A DNA stretch of 64,000 bases from Lachnoclostridium sp. Marseille-P6806 (GTDB lineage: Bacteria; Bacillota; Clostridia; Lachnospirales; Lachnospiraceae), in the NCBI RefSeq assembly GCF_900625025.1, contig NZ_LR130579.1:1-64000 (forward strand). Direction: 5' to 3'. Shown here piece after piece: positions 52,951 through 62,338 of the stretch. The notes under the pieces were generated by a model that saw nothing but the letters and a program-made list of their open reading frames with translations, ran no database searches and had not been told where the DNA came from. Numbering within the stretch: the stretch's first letter is position 1; each line of letters opens with the position of its first letter. The translations under genes and the position numbers were made by a program.

Positions 52951-53922
52951 TCATGTCTGAAACTCTCCTCCGCGGTACCGCTCTGCATAGGAGCGGTACC
53001 GTCTTGGCGAGAGGCCGGTGCATTTCTTGAAGCTGCGGCTGAACGTCGCCAGATTGTGAAAACCCGCCTTATAGGCCACCTCCGTGACGGAGAGATTTTC
53101 CGAGAGCAGCTCCTGCGCCGCATGGATCCGCTTATTCATCAGATGATCGGTAAAGGTCGTGCCCGTATACTCCCGGAAGAGCCTTGAAAAATGAAAGCGG
53201 GAGAGGCCGACGCGCTCCGCCGCCTGATCGAGAGAGATATCCTCGGCATAATGCTCGTCGATATAGGACAGAAGCTGCGCAAAGCGGCTGTAATTATTCA
53301 GGTTGTGCGCGTCTCCTCCGACAGAGAAATTATTCGTCCGCAGGAAATAGTCCCGCCCGATCGAAGCATACATTCGGGTGATCTCCGCGTAGGCGAACAT
53401 TTCCCACATGTTTTCCTGTTGGAAATAGTAATCCACGATTTTATCAAGGCAGCGGCTGACTTTCGCATACAGCTCCGGGCACCCGGTCTGTGTGATGAAC
53501 AGCGCCTGCGTGAACCTCGGCTGAATACTCGCGTAGTCCAGAAACAGAGCCAGCGGTTCCGGATCGAAAAGCATAACGAAGCGCGCCCCCTCCCGGTTTC
53601 CGAGAAGACGGTGCAGCATATGCGAGGGAATCAGCAAGATATCGCCGACAGACAGATTAAAGGTTCTGCCGCCGGCTGTCACAGTATAACCGTTTTCCAA
53701 ACAGCGTATCATTTCCATCGCCGCATGATGGTGCTGCGCATAACCCTCCATCTGGCAGTTGTACCAGATCCGGAAATGGGATCCCGGGAGATAATCCACC
53801 TGCTCCAGAGATCCCTGCACGGTTCTCCCCGCGTAATCCTGTACGTCCGACTGCCGATACTGAACCGGTGTATTATCCGTCATATTGCGGTGAAATTCGC
53901 GGATTCTTTCTGCCTTTATCAT
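52951..53922 (-). CDS. AraC-family transcriptional regulator
   Basis: The 323-residue protein has an N-terminal cupin sensor (HHHAAMEMIRCLENGYTVTA, GDILLIPSHMLHRLLG) and a C-terminal double helix-turn-helix (LDQAAERVGLSRFHFSRLFR, SVTEVAYKAGFHNLATFSRS, GLSPRRYRS). It is divergent from the GH3 gene at 54.1 kb and adjacent to the importer; both are likely targets, giving a compact regulator-importer-hydrolase unit. Confidence 0.92.
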   Translation of the reverse strand: MIKAERIREFHRNMTDNTPVQYRQSDVQDYAGRTVQGSLEQVDYLPGSHFRIWYNCQMEGYAQHHHAAMEMIRCLENGYTVTAGGRTFNLSVGDILLIPSHMLHRLLGNREGARFVMLFDPEPLALFLDYASIQPRFTQALFITQTGCPELYAKVSRCLDKIVDYYFQQENMWEMFAYAEITRMYASIGRDYFLRTNNFSVGGDAHNLNNYSRFAQLLSYIDEHYAEDISLDQAAERVGLSRFHFSRLFREYTGTTFTDHLMNKRIHAAQELLSENLSVTEVAYKAGFHNLATFSRSFKKCTGLSPRRYRSYAERYRGGEFQT

Positions 53923-54075
53923 ACTTTCCCCTTTTCCGCGAGACGAATTTCAGATTCGCCGATGCGATCTGCGACGTCCGGGCAGCCACGCCGCCCGCGC
54001 ATTTCTGTTTCCTGTATTATACTATATTCTACGACACTTGCACCGCAGGTTCAGTCCTGCAGAACGGAGCATCAA

Positions 54076-56298
54076 ATGGCACATATGGATCGAAAAGAAG
54101 CGGTAAAAAGAGCCGCGGCTCTCGTCGCGGAAATGACGCTGGAGGAAAAGGCCTCCCAGCTCCGCTACGATTCCCCAGCGATCGAGCGTCTGGGAATACC
54201 GGAATATAACTGGTGGAACGAGGGCCTGCACGGCGTGGCAAGAGCCGGCACCGCCACGGTCTTCCCGCAGGCGATCGGCCTCGCCGCCGCCTTTGACGAA
54301 GATCTGATGCACAAAATCGGAGACGCCGTCGCCGAGGAGGGGCGGGCCAAGTACAACGCCCAGTCGCGCCGGGGCGACCGGGACATCTACAAGGGACTGA
54401 CTTTCTGGTCCCCCAACGTCAATATTTTCCGCGATCCCCGCTGGGGACGGGGACATGAGACCTACGGCGAGGATCCTTTCCTCACGGGCTCCCTCGGCGT
54501 CGCTTTTGTAAAGGGTCTGCAGGGGGACGGCGAATATATGAAAGCGGCCGCCTGCGCCAAGCACTTTGCCGTTCACTCCGGTCCGGAGGCGGTGCGCCAT
54601 GAGTTCAATGCCGTCGCATCCAAAAAAGATATGGAAGAAACTTATCTTCCCGCATTCGAAGCCTGCGTCCGGGAGGGCGGCGTCGAGGCCGTCATGGGGG
54701 CCTACAACCGCACCAACGGCGAGGTATGCTGCGGGAGCCCCGCCCTGCAGGAGATCCTGCGCGGCAAATGGGGCTTTGAGGGGCATTTCGTTTCCGACTG
54801 CTGGGCGATCCGCGATTTTCACGAGCATCATCACGTCACCTCCACACCGGAGGAATCCGCTGCGCTGGCAATACGAAACGGCACGGACGTGAACTGCGGC
54901 TGCGTCTATCAGAAGCTCCTCGGCGCCGTGAAGCAGGGTCTCGTCTCCGAGGAGGAGATCACCCGCTCCTGCGTCCGGCTCTTTACCACACGCTTCCTGC
55001 TCGGTCTCTTTGATCACACCGAGTACGACGCGATCCCGTATTCACGCGTCGAATGTCCCGAGCATCTGCAGCTCTCGGACCGCGCCGCGGCAGAGGGCAT
55101 CGTACTGCTCCGGAACAACGGCGTTCTTCCTCTGGATATCAGGGAGCTCCGCACCGTCGGCGTGATCGGCCCCAACGCCGATTCCCGCACGGCGCTCATC
55201 GGCAATTACCACGGAACCGCCTCCCGCTATATCACCGTGCTGGAGGGACTGCAGGACGCTCTCGGCTATCACCGCGGCGATCCGGGAGATATCCGCGTTC
55301 TGTACTCGCAGGGCTGCGATCTGGAAAATGATAACGTCGAGCCGCTCTCGCGTCCGGAATCCGCCGACCGGCTGGCGGAGGCGCTCACCGTCACCGCCGA
55401 ATCAGACGTTGTCATTCTCGTCATCGGCCTCGATGAAACCCTTGAGGGCGAAGAGGGAGACGACGGCAACGCGTATTTTTCCGGCGATAAAAAGGATCTC
55501 AGCATTCCGCCGTTCCAGCTTGAGATGATGAAAGCGGTTCTGCGCGAGGCACATGCCCTCGGCAAAAAGACCGTTCTTGTCAACATGTCTGGCTCCGCGC
55601 TCGATCTCTCTCTCCCGGAGGAGCAGGCCGACGCCGTTCTGCAGGCATGGTATCCCGGCGCGCGGGGAGGCAGAGTTCTCGCGGATATTCTCCTCGGAAG
55701 CGTCTCGCCCTCCGGAAAGCTCCCCGTGACATTCTATCGCAGTGCGGAGGATCTTCCGGACTTTGAGGACTACTCGATGAAAGGGAGAACCTACCGCTAC
55801 TACGGCGGCACGCCGCTCTATCCTTTCGGCTACGGGCTGACCTACGGCGACTGCCGTGCGGATGCGGTTTCCGCGGCGCTCTGCACCGCTCCCGCAGACG
55901 AAAGCACAGACGCCGCAGGCGGGAACGAGGCGGCCACCGCCGGAGCAGACGGGCGCTTTGACGGCGCGGATGTCACGGTGCAGGTGCACAACGAGGGGAC
56001 GGCAACCGAAGACGTTCTGCAGCTCTATATCCGGGACGAGACCTCGCCCTGCGCCGTGCCTCACCCCTGTCTGTGCGGCTTCCGCCGGCTGCCGCTCGGA
56101 AAAAATGAAACCCGGACCGTCACTCTGCACATTCCCGCCCGCTCCTTTACCAGCGTGAACGAAAATGGCGAGAGAGCGATCCGGGGACAGCGCTTTACCG
56201 TCTATGCGGGCTTCTCACAGCCGGATGAAAGGAGCGCCGCGCTCACCGGCAGACGCCCTGTCAGCACGACGGTCGAATTACCGACCATGCCTCAATGA
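54076..56298 (+). CDS. GH3 family beta-xylosidase/beta-glucosidase
   Basis: The 740-residue intracellular enzyme starts at ATG 54076, 6 nt after GGAG; a longer frame reaching to 53.2 kb is the antisense of the AraC gene. It shows NWWNEGLHGVARAGTATVFP, FWSPNVNIFRDPRWGRGHET, ACAKHFAVHSGPEAVRHEF and the nucleophile aspartate in FVSDCWAIRDFHEHHH. This pattern is typical of the GH3 xylosidase/arabinosidase subgroup (Xyl3A). A fibronectin III-like domain closes the protein. It would cleave imported xylo-oligosaccharides. Its last 38 nt overlap the convergent glycosylase gene. Confidence 0.92.
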   Translation: MAHMDRKEAVKRAAALVAEMTLEEKASQLRYDSPAIERLGIPEYNWWNEGLHGVARAGTATVFPQAIGLAAAFDEDLMHKIGDAVAEEGRAKYNAQSRRGDRDIYKGLTFWSPNVNIFRDPRWGRGHETYGEDPFLTGSLGVAFVKGLQGDGEYMKAAACAKHFAVHSGPEAVRHEFNAVASKKDMEETYLPAFEACVREGGVEAVMGAYNRTNGEVCCGSPALQEILRGKWGFEGHFVSDCWAIRDFHEHHHVTSTPEESAALAIRNGTDVNCGCVYQKLLGAVKQGLVSEEEITRSCVRLFTTRFLLGLFDHTEYDAIPYSRVECPEHLQLSDRAAAEGIVLLRNNGVLPLDIRELRTVGVIGPNADSRTALIGNYHGTASRYITVLEGLQDALGYHRGDPGDIRVLYSQGCDLENDNVEPLSRPESADRLAEALTVTAESDVVILVIGLDETLEGEEGDDGNAYFSGDKKDLSIPPFQLEMMKAVLREAHALGKKTVLVNMSGSALDLSLPEEQADAVLQAWYPGARGGRVLADILLGSVSPSGKLPVTFYRSAEDLPDFEDYSMKGRTYRYYGGTPLYPFGYGLTYGDCRADAVSAALCTAPADESTDAAGGNEAATAGADGRFDGADVTVQVHNEGTATEDVLQLYIRDETSPCAVPHPCLCGFRRLPLGKNETRTVTLHIPARSFTSVNENGERAIRGQRFTVYAGFSQPDERSAALTGRRPVSTTVELPTMPQ

Positions 56299-56782
56299 GC
56301 TTTCCCAGACTCCACGCCGCGTTGGCCGGGCTGGAGGAGGGGAGCTTCTCCGCGGGGCGGCCGATCCGCGGCAGAGTATATCTCTCATAGACGCGGAATG
56401 CCGTTCCCCCATTGACAAAAATACGATCGACCCTGCTGTGATCCAGTATCACCGCGAGGTCGGTCGTTTTTACATTGCGGATTGTGCTGTCTGCCGAGCC
56501 GACGATATCGCACTCCTCGATGACATCCCAGAGAGCGATGCCATGCCGCAGGGCGAGCGAGCGTTTTGCCGGAATATCGTCCGGCTCCGGCATCTCCTCC
56601 TGAAACAGCGCACTGAGGATTCTCCAGAAGCGGTTCTGCGGATGTCCGTAATAAAACCTCTGCTCACGGGATTTTACCGAGGGAAAGCTCCCGAGAATCA
56701 GCGTCCGGGAATCCCGGTCAAACAGCGGCCCGAAATCATCGTGCGTAAGATGCACATAGCGGCTCTCTTCTGTTCCTTTCAT
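56261..56782 (-). CDS. DNA glycosylase of the uracil/deoxyinosine type
   Basis: The 173-residue protein has the UDG-fold motif LILGSFPSVKSRE, the HPQNRFWRILSALF segment and IFVNGGTAFRVYE, matching the small hypoxanthine/uracil DNA glycosylases. It removes deaminated bases from DNA in base excision repair. The start at 56782 is preceded by GAGGAGACGC. It is convergent with the GH3 gene. Confidence 0.87.
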   Translation of the reverse strand: MKGTEESRYVHLTHDDFGPLFDRDSRTLILGSFPSVKSREQRFYYGHPQNRFWRILSALFQEEMPEPDDIPAKRSLALRHGIALWDVIEECDIVGSADSTIRNVKTTDLAVILDHSRVDRIFVNGGTAFRVYERYTLPRIGRPAEKLPSSSPANAAWSLGKLIEAWSVIRPSC

Positions 56783-56809
56783 GCGTCTCCTCCTGCCTCA
56801 CATTAAAAA

Positions 56810-56832
56810 GCCAACCTCATTCTCAGGTTGGC
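56810..56832 (-). terminator. Rho-independent terminator
   Basis: GCCAACCT and AGGTTGGC form an 8-bp stem with a 7-nt loop, followed on the minus strand by TTTTTAAT. It would end transcripts coming from the RluA gene or the short remnant next to it. Confidence 0.75.
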
Positions 56833-56914
56833 CGATTTCCTAATCACTGGGATGATGCCCGGATTTAAGCGGAGGCCGATTGCCAACATCCTTCACTGAC
56901 AAGGTTTAGGATAT

Positions 56915-57037
56915 CTATTTGATTTGTATGCCTATTTCACGCATCATATCATACAGGTTAATAGTTTTAACACCGAAATGATCTGCTACATCAGGAATCT
57001 TTGCGTAACAAAAATATTTCTGATATGCATTAATTTT
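56915..57037 (-). pseudogene. Short C-terminal gene remnant of unknown family
   Basis: On the minus strand a frame encodes KINAYQKYFCYAKIPDVADH followed by FGVKTINLYDMMREIGIQIK and a stop. It looks like the regular end of a helical protein but has no start or ribosome binding site; it begins at the very end of the RluA gene. The DNA is AT-rich compared with its surroundings. I do not recognise the parent family. Confidence 0.35.
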
Positions 57038-57977
57038 GCATTGCCCGCCGGAAATCCTCCGGAAGCGGCGCCGAAAACCGCAGCCTCTCTCCCGTAAAGG
57101 GCTGAATGAACTCCGCCTCCGACGCATGGAGCAGCGCCCGGCCGGGCCCGCCCTGTTTCGGCCCTGTTCCTCCGTAAAGTGTGTCCCCATAGAGCGGATG
57201 ACCCTCCGACATCATATGAACCCGGATCTGATGCGTCCTCCCGGTATCGATGTGGAGCCGCAGAAGCGACAGCACCGGCCTCGAGCATCTGTTGTCCGGC
57301 GGCAGAAGCACTTTCTCGACATGATAGTGTGTGACCGCCCTCCTGCCTCCTCCCGGCGGGGCCGTCTGCTGACGGAACAGTGAGGACGGATCGGCTTCGA
57401 GCGGCCGGTCTATGGTTCCCTCCGTCCCCTCTTCACCGACCGCTCCCTCCGCCAGCGCAAGGTAGGTTCTCCGGAAGCTCCCCGCAAGTCGCTGTGCCGC
57501 GAGCCTGCCGGAGGCCGCCCGGTTCACGGCAAGCACCAGAACTCCCGAGGTCTCGCGGTCAAGCCTCCCCACGACGCGGCACACCGCATCCCTCCCCTGC
57601 CGGGCATAGTACCCCGCGGCCGCATTGAGCAGGGTATCGCTGTAATGCCCGTGGGTCGGGTGAACCACGACGCCGGCCGGCTTGTTCAGCACGAACACAT
57701 CCTCGTCCTCAAAAAGGATATCCAGAGCCCCGTCGGACGGAACGACCCGGCTGTCGCTCCCCTCCGCGAGCACCACCCGGAGCGTCTGACCCGGGAGAAT
57801 GCGGTCTTTCACCGTGACGGAGCGGCCGTCCGCCGTAATGCCGCCCGGCGTAAATTTGGCGTGCCTGATCTCGTGACCGGTGACACCGATGCAGTTTTTC
57901 AAAATCAGATTGACAAGTCCCCCGGCAGTAGACGCGAGGTCTTCCTGCCGGAGGACATAACTTAGAATCCTATCCAT
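57030..57977 (-). CDS. RluA-family pseudouridine synthase
   Basis: The 315-residue protein has the RluA catalytic motif GRLDRETSGVLVLA with the nucleophilic aspartate, a preceding LFEDEDVFVLNKPAGVVVHPTHGH and a C-terminal RLHIDTGRTHQIRVHM with HPLYGDTLYG. An N-terminal S4-like region lies at about residues 10-70. It isomerises uridine in rRNA or tRNA; which site cannot be told. No good ribosome binding site precedes 57977, and a 13-bp tandem repeat lies immediately upstream. Confidence 0.9.
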   Translation of the reverse strand: MDRILSYVLRQEDLASTAGGLVNLILKNCIGVTGHEIRHAKFTPGGITADGRSVTVKDRILPGQTLRVVLAEGSDSRVVPSDGALDILFEDEDVFVLNKPAGVVVHPTHGHYSDTLLNAAAGYYARQGRDAVCRVVGRLDRETSGVLVLAVNRAASGRLAAQRLAGSFRRTYLALAEGAVGEEGTEGTIDRPLEADPSSLFRQQTAPPGGGRRAVTHYHVEKVLLPPDNRCSRPVLSLLRLHIDTGRTHQIRVHMMSEGHPLYGDTLYGGTGPKQGGPGRALLHASEAEFIQPFTGERLRFSAPLPEDFRRAMQN

Positions 57978-57991
57978 AGCATGTGATTGCC

Positions 57992-58069
57992 TGATTCAAT
58001 TGCCCGATTCCATTTCCCCATTCAATCAACTGTTTCAATCGACTGATTCCATCGTCTGATTTACGGCGC
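57992..58069. repeat. Degenerate 13-bp tandem repeat, six units
   Basis: Consecutive units are TGATTCAATTGCC, CGATTCCATTTCC, CCATTCAATCAAC, TGTTTCAATCGAC, TGATTCCATCGTC and TGATTTACGGCGC, with a partial unit before. All start at 13-bp steps and share a central ATTC/TTTC core. They lie directly upstream of the RluA start. Confidence 0.7.
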
Positions 58070-58269
58070 TGTGCATTGTCCGCCTGTCTGCCTTACGCCA
58101 GCGGACTTTCGAGCGCCGCGCCCAGAGGCTCAGCGGATCGGTAGCAGATCCTCGCCTGCGCCGTTCCGAGAGCCTCATGCCCTTTTTTTATTATAACATC
58201 CGCGGCTGTGTAACAGCTGCTTTTCTCTGTTATACGAAACTTTCACAGAAGACCGCCGGGCCAGACGAC

Positions 58270-58743
58270 CTATCGGAAGCTTTCCAGAAGCTCGATCCGG
58301 CATTTCAGCGTCCTGTGAAGAGACAAGTAAACATATTTCCCGCTGGCGTCTCCATAAAAGCCCTCCTGTTCCACAACAGCATCGTACTCTTCCACAAGCT
58401 GCTTCACGACCTCATCGGCATTATCCACATTGAACGCAACATGATGCAGGCCCTCTCCGATCCTCTCCATCTCGTCCCGCCATACAGAATGTTCCTTGTT
58501 CGGCTCGATGAGCTCAAGCTGCAGGCCAGGAAGAAGCTCAAAGAAGCACAGACTGCTGTTCACAAGCGGCGCATCCTTTCCGTACAGCCTTGTTTTACAC
58601 ACCTCATACTCCCCGCAGGGCTGAGTCGGAGGCACCGGCACACCGAGAAGCGACGCCCAGTTCTTCTTCACCTCATCCACGTTTTCCACCACCATTGCCA
58701 CCTGTGCGAAATTACTTCTTTTGAGAATTCCCTCCAGACCCAT
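58270..58743 (-). CDS. VOC-family protein (first of a pair)
   Basis: The 157-residue protein has two beta-alpha-beta-beta-beta modules (VAMVVENVDEVKKNWASLLG and GEGLHHVAFNVDNADEVVKQ) as in methylmalonyl-CoA epimerase and glyoxalase relatives. Putative metal ligands are the glutamate in LQLELIEP, the histidine in LHHVAF and the glutamate in CRIELLES; the first-module histidine is replaced by glutamine (FAQVAM). The reaction is unknown. It is the last gene of the sugar operon, about 60 nt after the second VOC gene. Confidence 0.85.
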   Translation of the reverse strand: MGLEGILKRSNFAQVAMVVENVDEVKKNWASLLGVPVPPTQPCGEYEVCKTRLYGKDAPLVNSSLCFFELLPGLQLELIEPNKEHSVWRDEMERIGEGLHHVAFNVDNADEVVKQLVEEYDAVVEQEGFYGDASGKYVYLSLHRTLKCRIELLESFR

Positions 58744-58802
58744 TCTGTTCCCCTTTCCCGACGACTGACTATCACATCACCTGCCGTCTCTATCTTATAA
58801 TG

Positions 58803-59321
58803 TTATAATTGTTGCTCCTGTTCCGAATTGTCCATCCGACTCCGGATTTCCGCTATTCTCGCAGAATTGTCCCTGTCGACCTTGAGATTGATCTCACTCC
58901 GCAGTGCCTCCCACGTGTCGTAAAACGCATAGGACTGCTCCGGATAAAAGCCAATGTGATACGGCGTCCCGCTTCCGGTGAGCTTCTGTATCGTCTTCTC
59001 CGCCTCCGCCTCGTCCGGTGCCAGAAACGCAATATGGCAAAAGCCCTCACCATGCTTTTCAAGAAAAGTCCTCCAAGGACTCGGTCCATCATCCGGCTGG
59101 CATAGCTCAAGCACCAGATTATCGAGCTGTATAACAGATATAAGGCAGTTCTCATACTGTTCCGGTTTCCCATCCGTCAGCACCGGCGCGACCTCCGGCC
59201 CGGGAATCTTCCATATGGCAGGCTTTTCGATGCCCAACAACTCCGCCCAGTTGGCCGTGAGCTTTTCAATGTCGCGAGCCACAAAGGAAATGTGTACCGC
59301 TTTCTTCGTTCTTATCGACAT
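58803..59321 (-). CDS. VOC-family protein (second of a pair)
   Basis: The 172-residue protein has VHISFVARDIEKLTANWAEL, LVLELCQPDDGPSPW, EGFCHIAFLAPDEAEA and SEINLKVDRD. Unlike its neighbour, it keeps a histidine in the first module, so the usual metal site H-E-H-E may be complete. The two VOC proteins are clearly related in layout but diverged. It lies 27 nt after the TIM-barrel isomerase gene and is part of the same transcript. Confidence 0.85.
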   Translation of the reverse strand: MSIRTKKAVHISFVARDIEKLTANWAELLGIEKPAIWKIPGPEVAPVLTDGKPEQYENCLISVIQLDNLVLELCQPDDGPSPWRTFLEKHGEGFCHIAFLAPDEAEAEKTIQKLTGSGTPYHIGFYPEQSYAFYDTWEALRSEINLKVDRDNSARIAEIRSRMDNSEQEQQL

Positions 59322-59348
59322 CTGTGTCTCCCTTTCCGCATTTCGCCG

Positions 59349-60191
59349 TCATACTGTCACCGCAATTCCTTCCCGCCGCAGTCTCTCTTTTACATAAGCA
59401 AGGCTGTCAAGATACTCCCGGTCCGTTTTCAGATGCTCAATCAGAACCGGCATGTCCTCATCCACGTCATTCATGAGGCGAATATACTTCTCGATATTGA
59501 GCGTCCCGTTTCCGCAGCGTGTCTCCTCCAGCTGGAACGTCAGTTCTTCCCGCAGCCGGATATCCTTGAGGTGGCAGCTGCAGATCCGGTCCCCGAGCTT
59601 GTCGAAGCACTCCTCCAGAAACTCATCCGAAAAGAAATATCGCTCCGGACAGTTGATCATATTCACGATATCCAAATGAACGCCGAACGCCTCCCGATCG
59701 ACCGCCTCACAGAGTTTCAGAATCTCATCCGGCCCCGTGGGGATCATCCACGGCATCGGTTCGATGCTGAACTCGGTATTCTTCGGCCGGACCGTATCGA
59801 TCAGCTCCCGGATGTACTCCACCGTCCGGTCCCAGCACTCTCCGGAAAAATTTTCACGGTAGCCGCCGTCCCAGACCGGCCCGCCCCATGTTCCCGCTAT
59901 ATTGACGCAGCACCGCGCGCCGATTGCCTCGGCGAGCCGGAGCTGTCCCTCCGCACGTTCACGGGCCTCACGCCGTTCCTGCGGATTAACGGCAAAAACG
60001 TTCCTCCATATCCCCACCTCCGCAATTACCAGTCCGTTCGCACGCGCCGCGTTGACATAATCCGCGATCTGATTCTCCGGCGCGGTGAAATCCAGTGGGA
60101 AATTGACGCAGCCGCAGCCCAGTTCTTTCATTTTTGCAGCCCATTCCCCTGCCGTTTCGTGCGCGAGCGGAGAAGAAAGTCCCAGTCTCAT
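59349..60191 (-). CDS. Sugar phosphate isomerase/epimerase-like TIM barrel
   Basis: The 280-residue protein belongs to the xylose isomerase-like TIM-barrel family. Metal ligands are seen as FSIEPMPW (Glu), GVHLDIVNMIN (Asp), CSCHLKDI (His) and PVLIEHLK (Glu). Family members act on keto-sugars, inositols and 3-keto-glycosides. With the adjacent Gfo/Idh oxidoreductase it forms the common pair for oxidation-isomerisation of an unusual sugar. The start at 60191 has GGAAAGGAGAC upstream. Confidence 0.9.
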   Translation of the reverse strand: MRLGLSSPLAHETAGEWAAKMKELGCGCVNFPLDFTAPENQIADYVNAARANGLVIAEVGIWRNVFAVNPQERREARERAEGQLRLAEAIGARCCVNIAGTWGGPVWDGGYRENFSGECWDRTVEYIRELIDTVRPKNTEFSIEPMPWMIPTGPDEILKLCEAVDREAFGVHLDIVNMINCPERYFFSDEFLEECFDKLGDRICSCHLKDIRLREELTFQLEETRCGNGTLNIEKYIRLMNDVDEDMPVLIEHLKTDREYLDSLAYVKERLRREGIAVTV

Positions 60192-60240
60192 TGTGACAGT
60201 CTCCTTTCCGGTATGTTTTTCTTATACTGACAGAAAAACG

Positions 60241-61362
60241 TTATTTTACGGCCACTGCCGTCTCATAGTGCGTCACCAGCTCATACGGTCTGCCGGTTTC
60301 CGCCGACCGCATGATCCCTGTCATGATATCCACGACATGAACTCCCAGCATGCCATTCGACTCATTCATTCCATCCTCCGCAATCGCCCGGGCAAGCTCA
60401 GCCACTCCCGCCCCGCGCACATACTCTCCCACATCCTGAAAGAGCTCCGGCAGGCGGAGCGGCTCACCGTTTCCCGTATCCGTTCCCCCGAAGCTTCCGG
60501 CAAGCTTCTGCTCTTTTCGGTAGATCTGCGGCACACCTCCATACATATTCGGATCCGGGACGTTCAGAGTCCCGTCCGTGCCGTAAATCTCAAACATCGG
60601 AAGACTGCTGTGCCAGATGTCAAAGCTGAAATTCATCGTGACCAGAACGCCGCTCCGCATCGTAAGCACAATCGAATAAAACGTCGGCGTCTCGACCGGA
60701 ATCCGGTCGCCGAAATGCGGCTGCGAAAAAATTTCCCGCTCCTGCCATCCGGTTCCGGACACCGCATAGACCGAGGCCGCCTCGCCGAACAGCGACACCA
60801 GTGCGGCAAAATAGTAACCGCCCATATCACAGATCGGCCCCCCGCCCTCCCGGTAATAACTGTACGGTTCCGGATGCCATGTCTCCACTCCGCTGTTCAT
60901 CATATTGGCACTGACATACAGCGCCTTCCCGATCCAGCCGTCTTTCACGAGTTTGCGACAGGTTTTGAAAGAGCTTCCAAGAAACGTGTCCGGAGCACAG
61001 CCGATGCGCAGCCCTTTCTCCTCCGCGAGGGCAAGCGTCCCCTGCGCATCCTCAAGAGTCAAAGCAAACGGCTTCTCACAGAACAGGTTCTTGCCTGCCG
61101 CAAGAATACGGCGATTCAGCTCCGTATGAGAGCGAGGCGGCGTCAGATTGATCACCAGCTCAATGCTCCCGTCACAAAGCAGTTCCTCCACACTGCAGGC
61201 CTGCGCGATCCCGAATTTTTCCGCCTGCTCCCGTGCCCGCTCCTCCACCGCATCCGCGACAGCCCGGATGCAGAGCTCCTTTTCCCACAGCCTTTGCAGA
61301 TCCCGGAGGTAGACGCTGCTGATCACTCCGCACCCTATGATTCCCACTCCGACCCGCCTCAC
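60241..61362 (-). CDS. Gfo/Idh/MocA-family oxidoreductase
   Basis: The 373-residue protein has an N-terminal Rossmann fold (VGVGIIGCGVISSVYLRDL), the EKP motif in FCEKPFALTLEDAQ and a C-terminal alpha/beta domain with GGGPICDMGGYYFAAL. It is an NAD(P)-dependent dehydrogenase of sugars or inositols. It lies between the permeases and the isomerase, 46-50 nt from each. Confidence 0.92.
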   Translation of the reverse strand: MRRVGVGIIGCGVISSVYLRDLQRLWEKELCIRAVADAVEERAREQAEKFGIAQACSVEELLCDGSIELVINLTPPRSHTELNRRILAAGKNLFCEKPFALTLEDAQGTLALAEEKGLRIGCAPDTFLGSSFKTCRKLVKDGWIGKALYVSANMMNSGVETWHPEPYSYYREGGGPICDMGGYYFAALVSLFGEAASVYAVSGTGWQEREIFSQPHFGDRIPVETPTFYSIVLTMRSGVLVTMNFSFDIWHSSLPMFEIYGTDGTLNVPDPNMYGGVPQIYRKEQKLAGSFGGTDTGNGEPLRLPELFQDVGEYVRGAGVAELARAIAEDGMNESNGMLGVHVVDIMTGIMRSAETGRPYELVTHYETAVAVK

Positions 61363-61407
61363 AAAGCTCCTTTCCTGCAGGCCCCGCCTGCTCTGTGTAC
61401 CCCTGCG

Positions 61408-62289
61408 TTAACCCATCTCGGTCTCTCCGAAACGGAAACCCTTGAACAGCGCCGCAATAATGATCATCGCCATCAACAGCATGATCCATGCCTGTGCCGA
61501 CGCATAGCCCATTTTGAAAAAGGTGAACGCATTCTGATAAAGATACAGGGAATAAAACATCGTCGCGTTGCTCGGTCCTCCCTCCGTCATGATATAGGGC
61601 TCCGCAAACCACTGAAACACACCGATAATCAGCGTCACCACATTGTAGAGAATGGTCGGCCGCAGAAGAGGTACCGTGATGTAGAAAGATTGTCGGACAA
61701 AGCCCGCCCCGTCGATCGCTGCCGCGTCATAAAGGGTCGGAGAGATATCCTGGAGCCCCGCCAGATAAATAATGACCGCATTGCCGCAAGTCCATATCAT
61801 CATGAGGAGAAATGCCGGCTTCGCCCATGCCGGGCTCGAGAGCCAACCAGGTCCCCGGATGCCGATATAACCAAGCAGGGTATTGACAATCCCGCTGTCC
61901 GGCTGCATCACCCAGATCCAAAGAAGACAGGCCACCACGGTCGGCACCAGCGTCGGAACGAAAAAAACCACCCGCATCCAGCCCGTTCCCCGGAGCTTGC
62001 GGTAATTAAGAAGAACAGAAACCGTCACGGCAATGACGGTCGTCACCGGAACGCCGATCAGAATCATGTACGCCGTATTAAAGCAGGACGCCAGAAATGT
62101 TCTATCCCGGAGCAGATTGATATAATTCGCTGCACCGATGAACTTCGGCGCACCGATCACAGAATAATTGCACATACTGTAATACAGCGAGCACAGAATC
62201 GGATACAGCGTGAAAATCAGAAAACCGAGCATCCACGGCAGCACAAACAGCAGACCGCTGCGCGCCTCCCTTCGTTCTCTGCGTGTCAT
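61408..62289 (-). CDS. Sugar ABC transporter permease (MalF/UgpA type)
   Basis: The 293-residue protein starts MTRRERREARSGLLFVLPWM behind GAGGAGG and has six membrane segments. Its EAA loop contains ISPTLYDAAAIDGAGFVRQS. The longer frame to 62334 lacks a ribosome binding site and overlaps nothing conserved. It pairs with the permease at 62.3-63.2 kb. Confidence 0.92.
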   Translation of the reverse strand: MTRRERREARSGLLFVLPWMLGFLIFTLYPILCSLYYSMCNYSVIGAPKFIGAANYINLLRDRTFLASCFNTAYMILIGVPVTTVIAVTVSVLLNYRKLRGTGWMRVVFFVPTLVPTVVACLLWIWVMQPDSGIVNTLLGYIGIRGPGWLSSPAWAKPAFLLMMIWTCGNAVIIYLAGLQDISPTLYDAAAIDGAGFVRQSFYITVPLLRPTILYNVVTLIIGVFQWFAEPYIMTEGGPSNATMFYSLYLYQNAFTFFKMGYASAQAWIMLLMAMIIIAALFKGFRFGETEMG

Positions 62290-62338
62290 ACGCACCCTCC
62301 TCTCGGGGCAAACCGCCTTTCTCCGTCGGATCACCGCG

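Noticed and set aside
53191-54075. Upstream extension of the GH3 frame by 295 codons
   Set aside because: It is the antisense of the AraC regulator on the minus strand; the GH3 start at 54076 has its own ribosome binding site.
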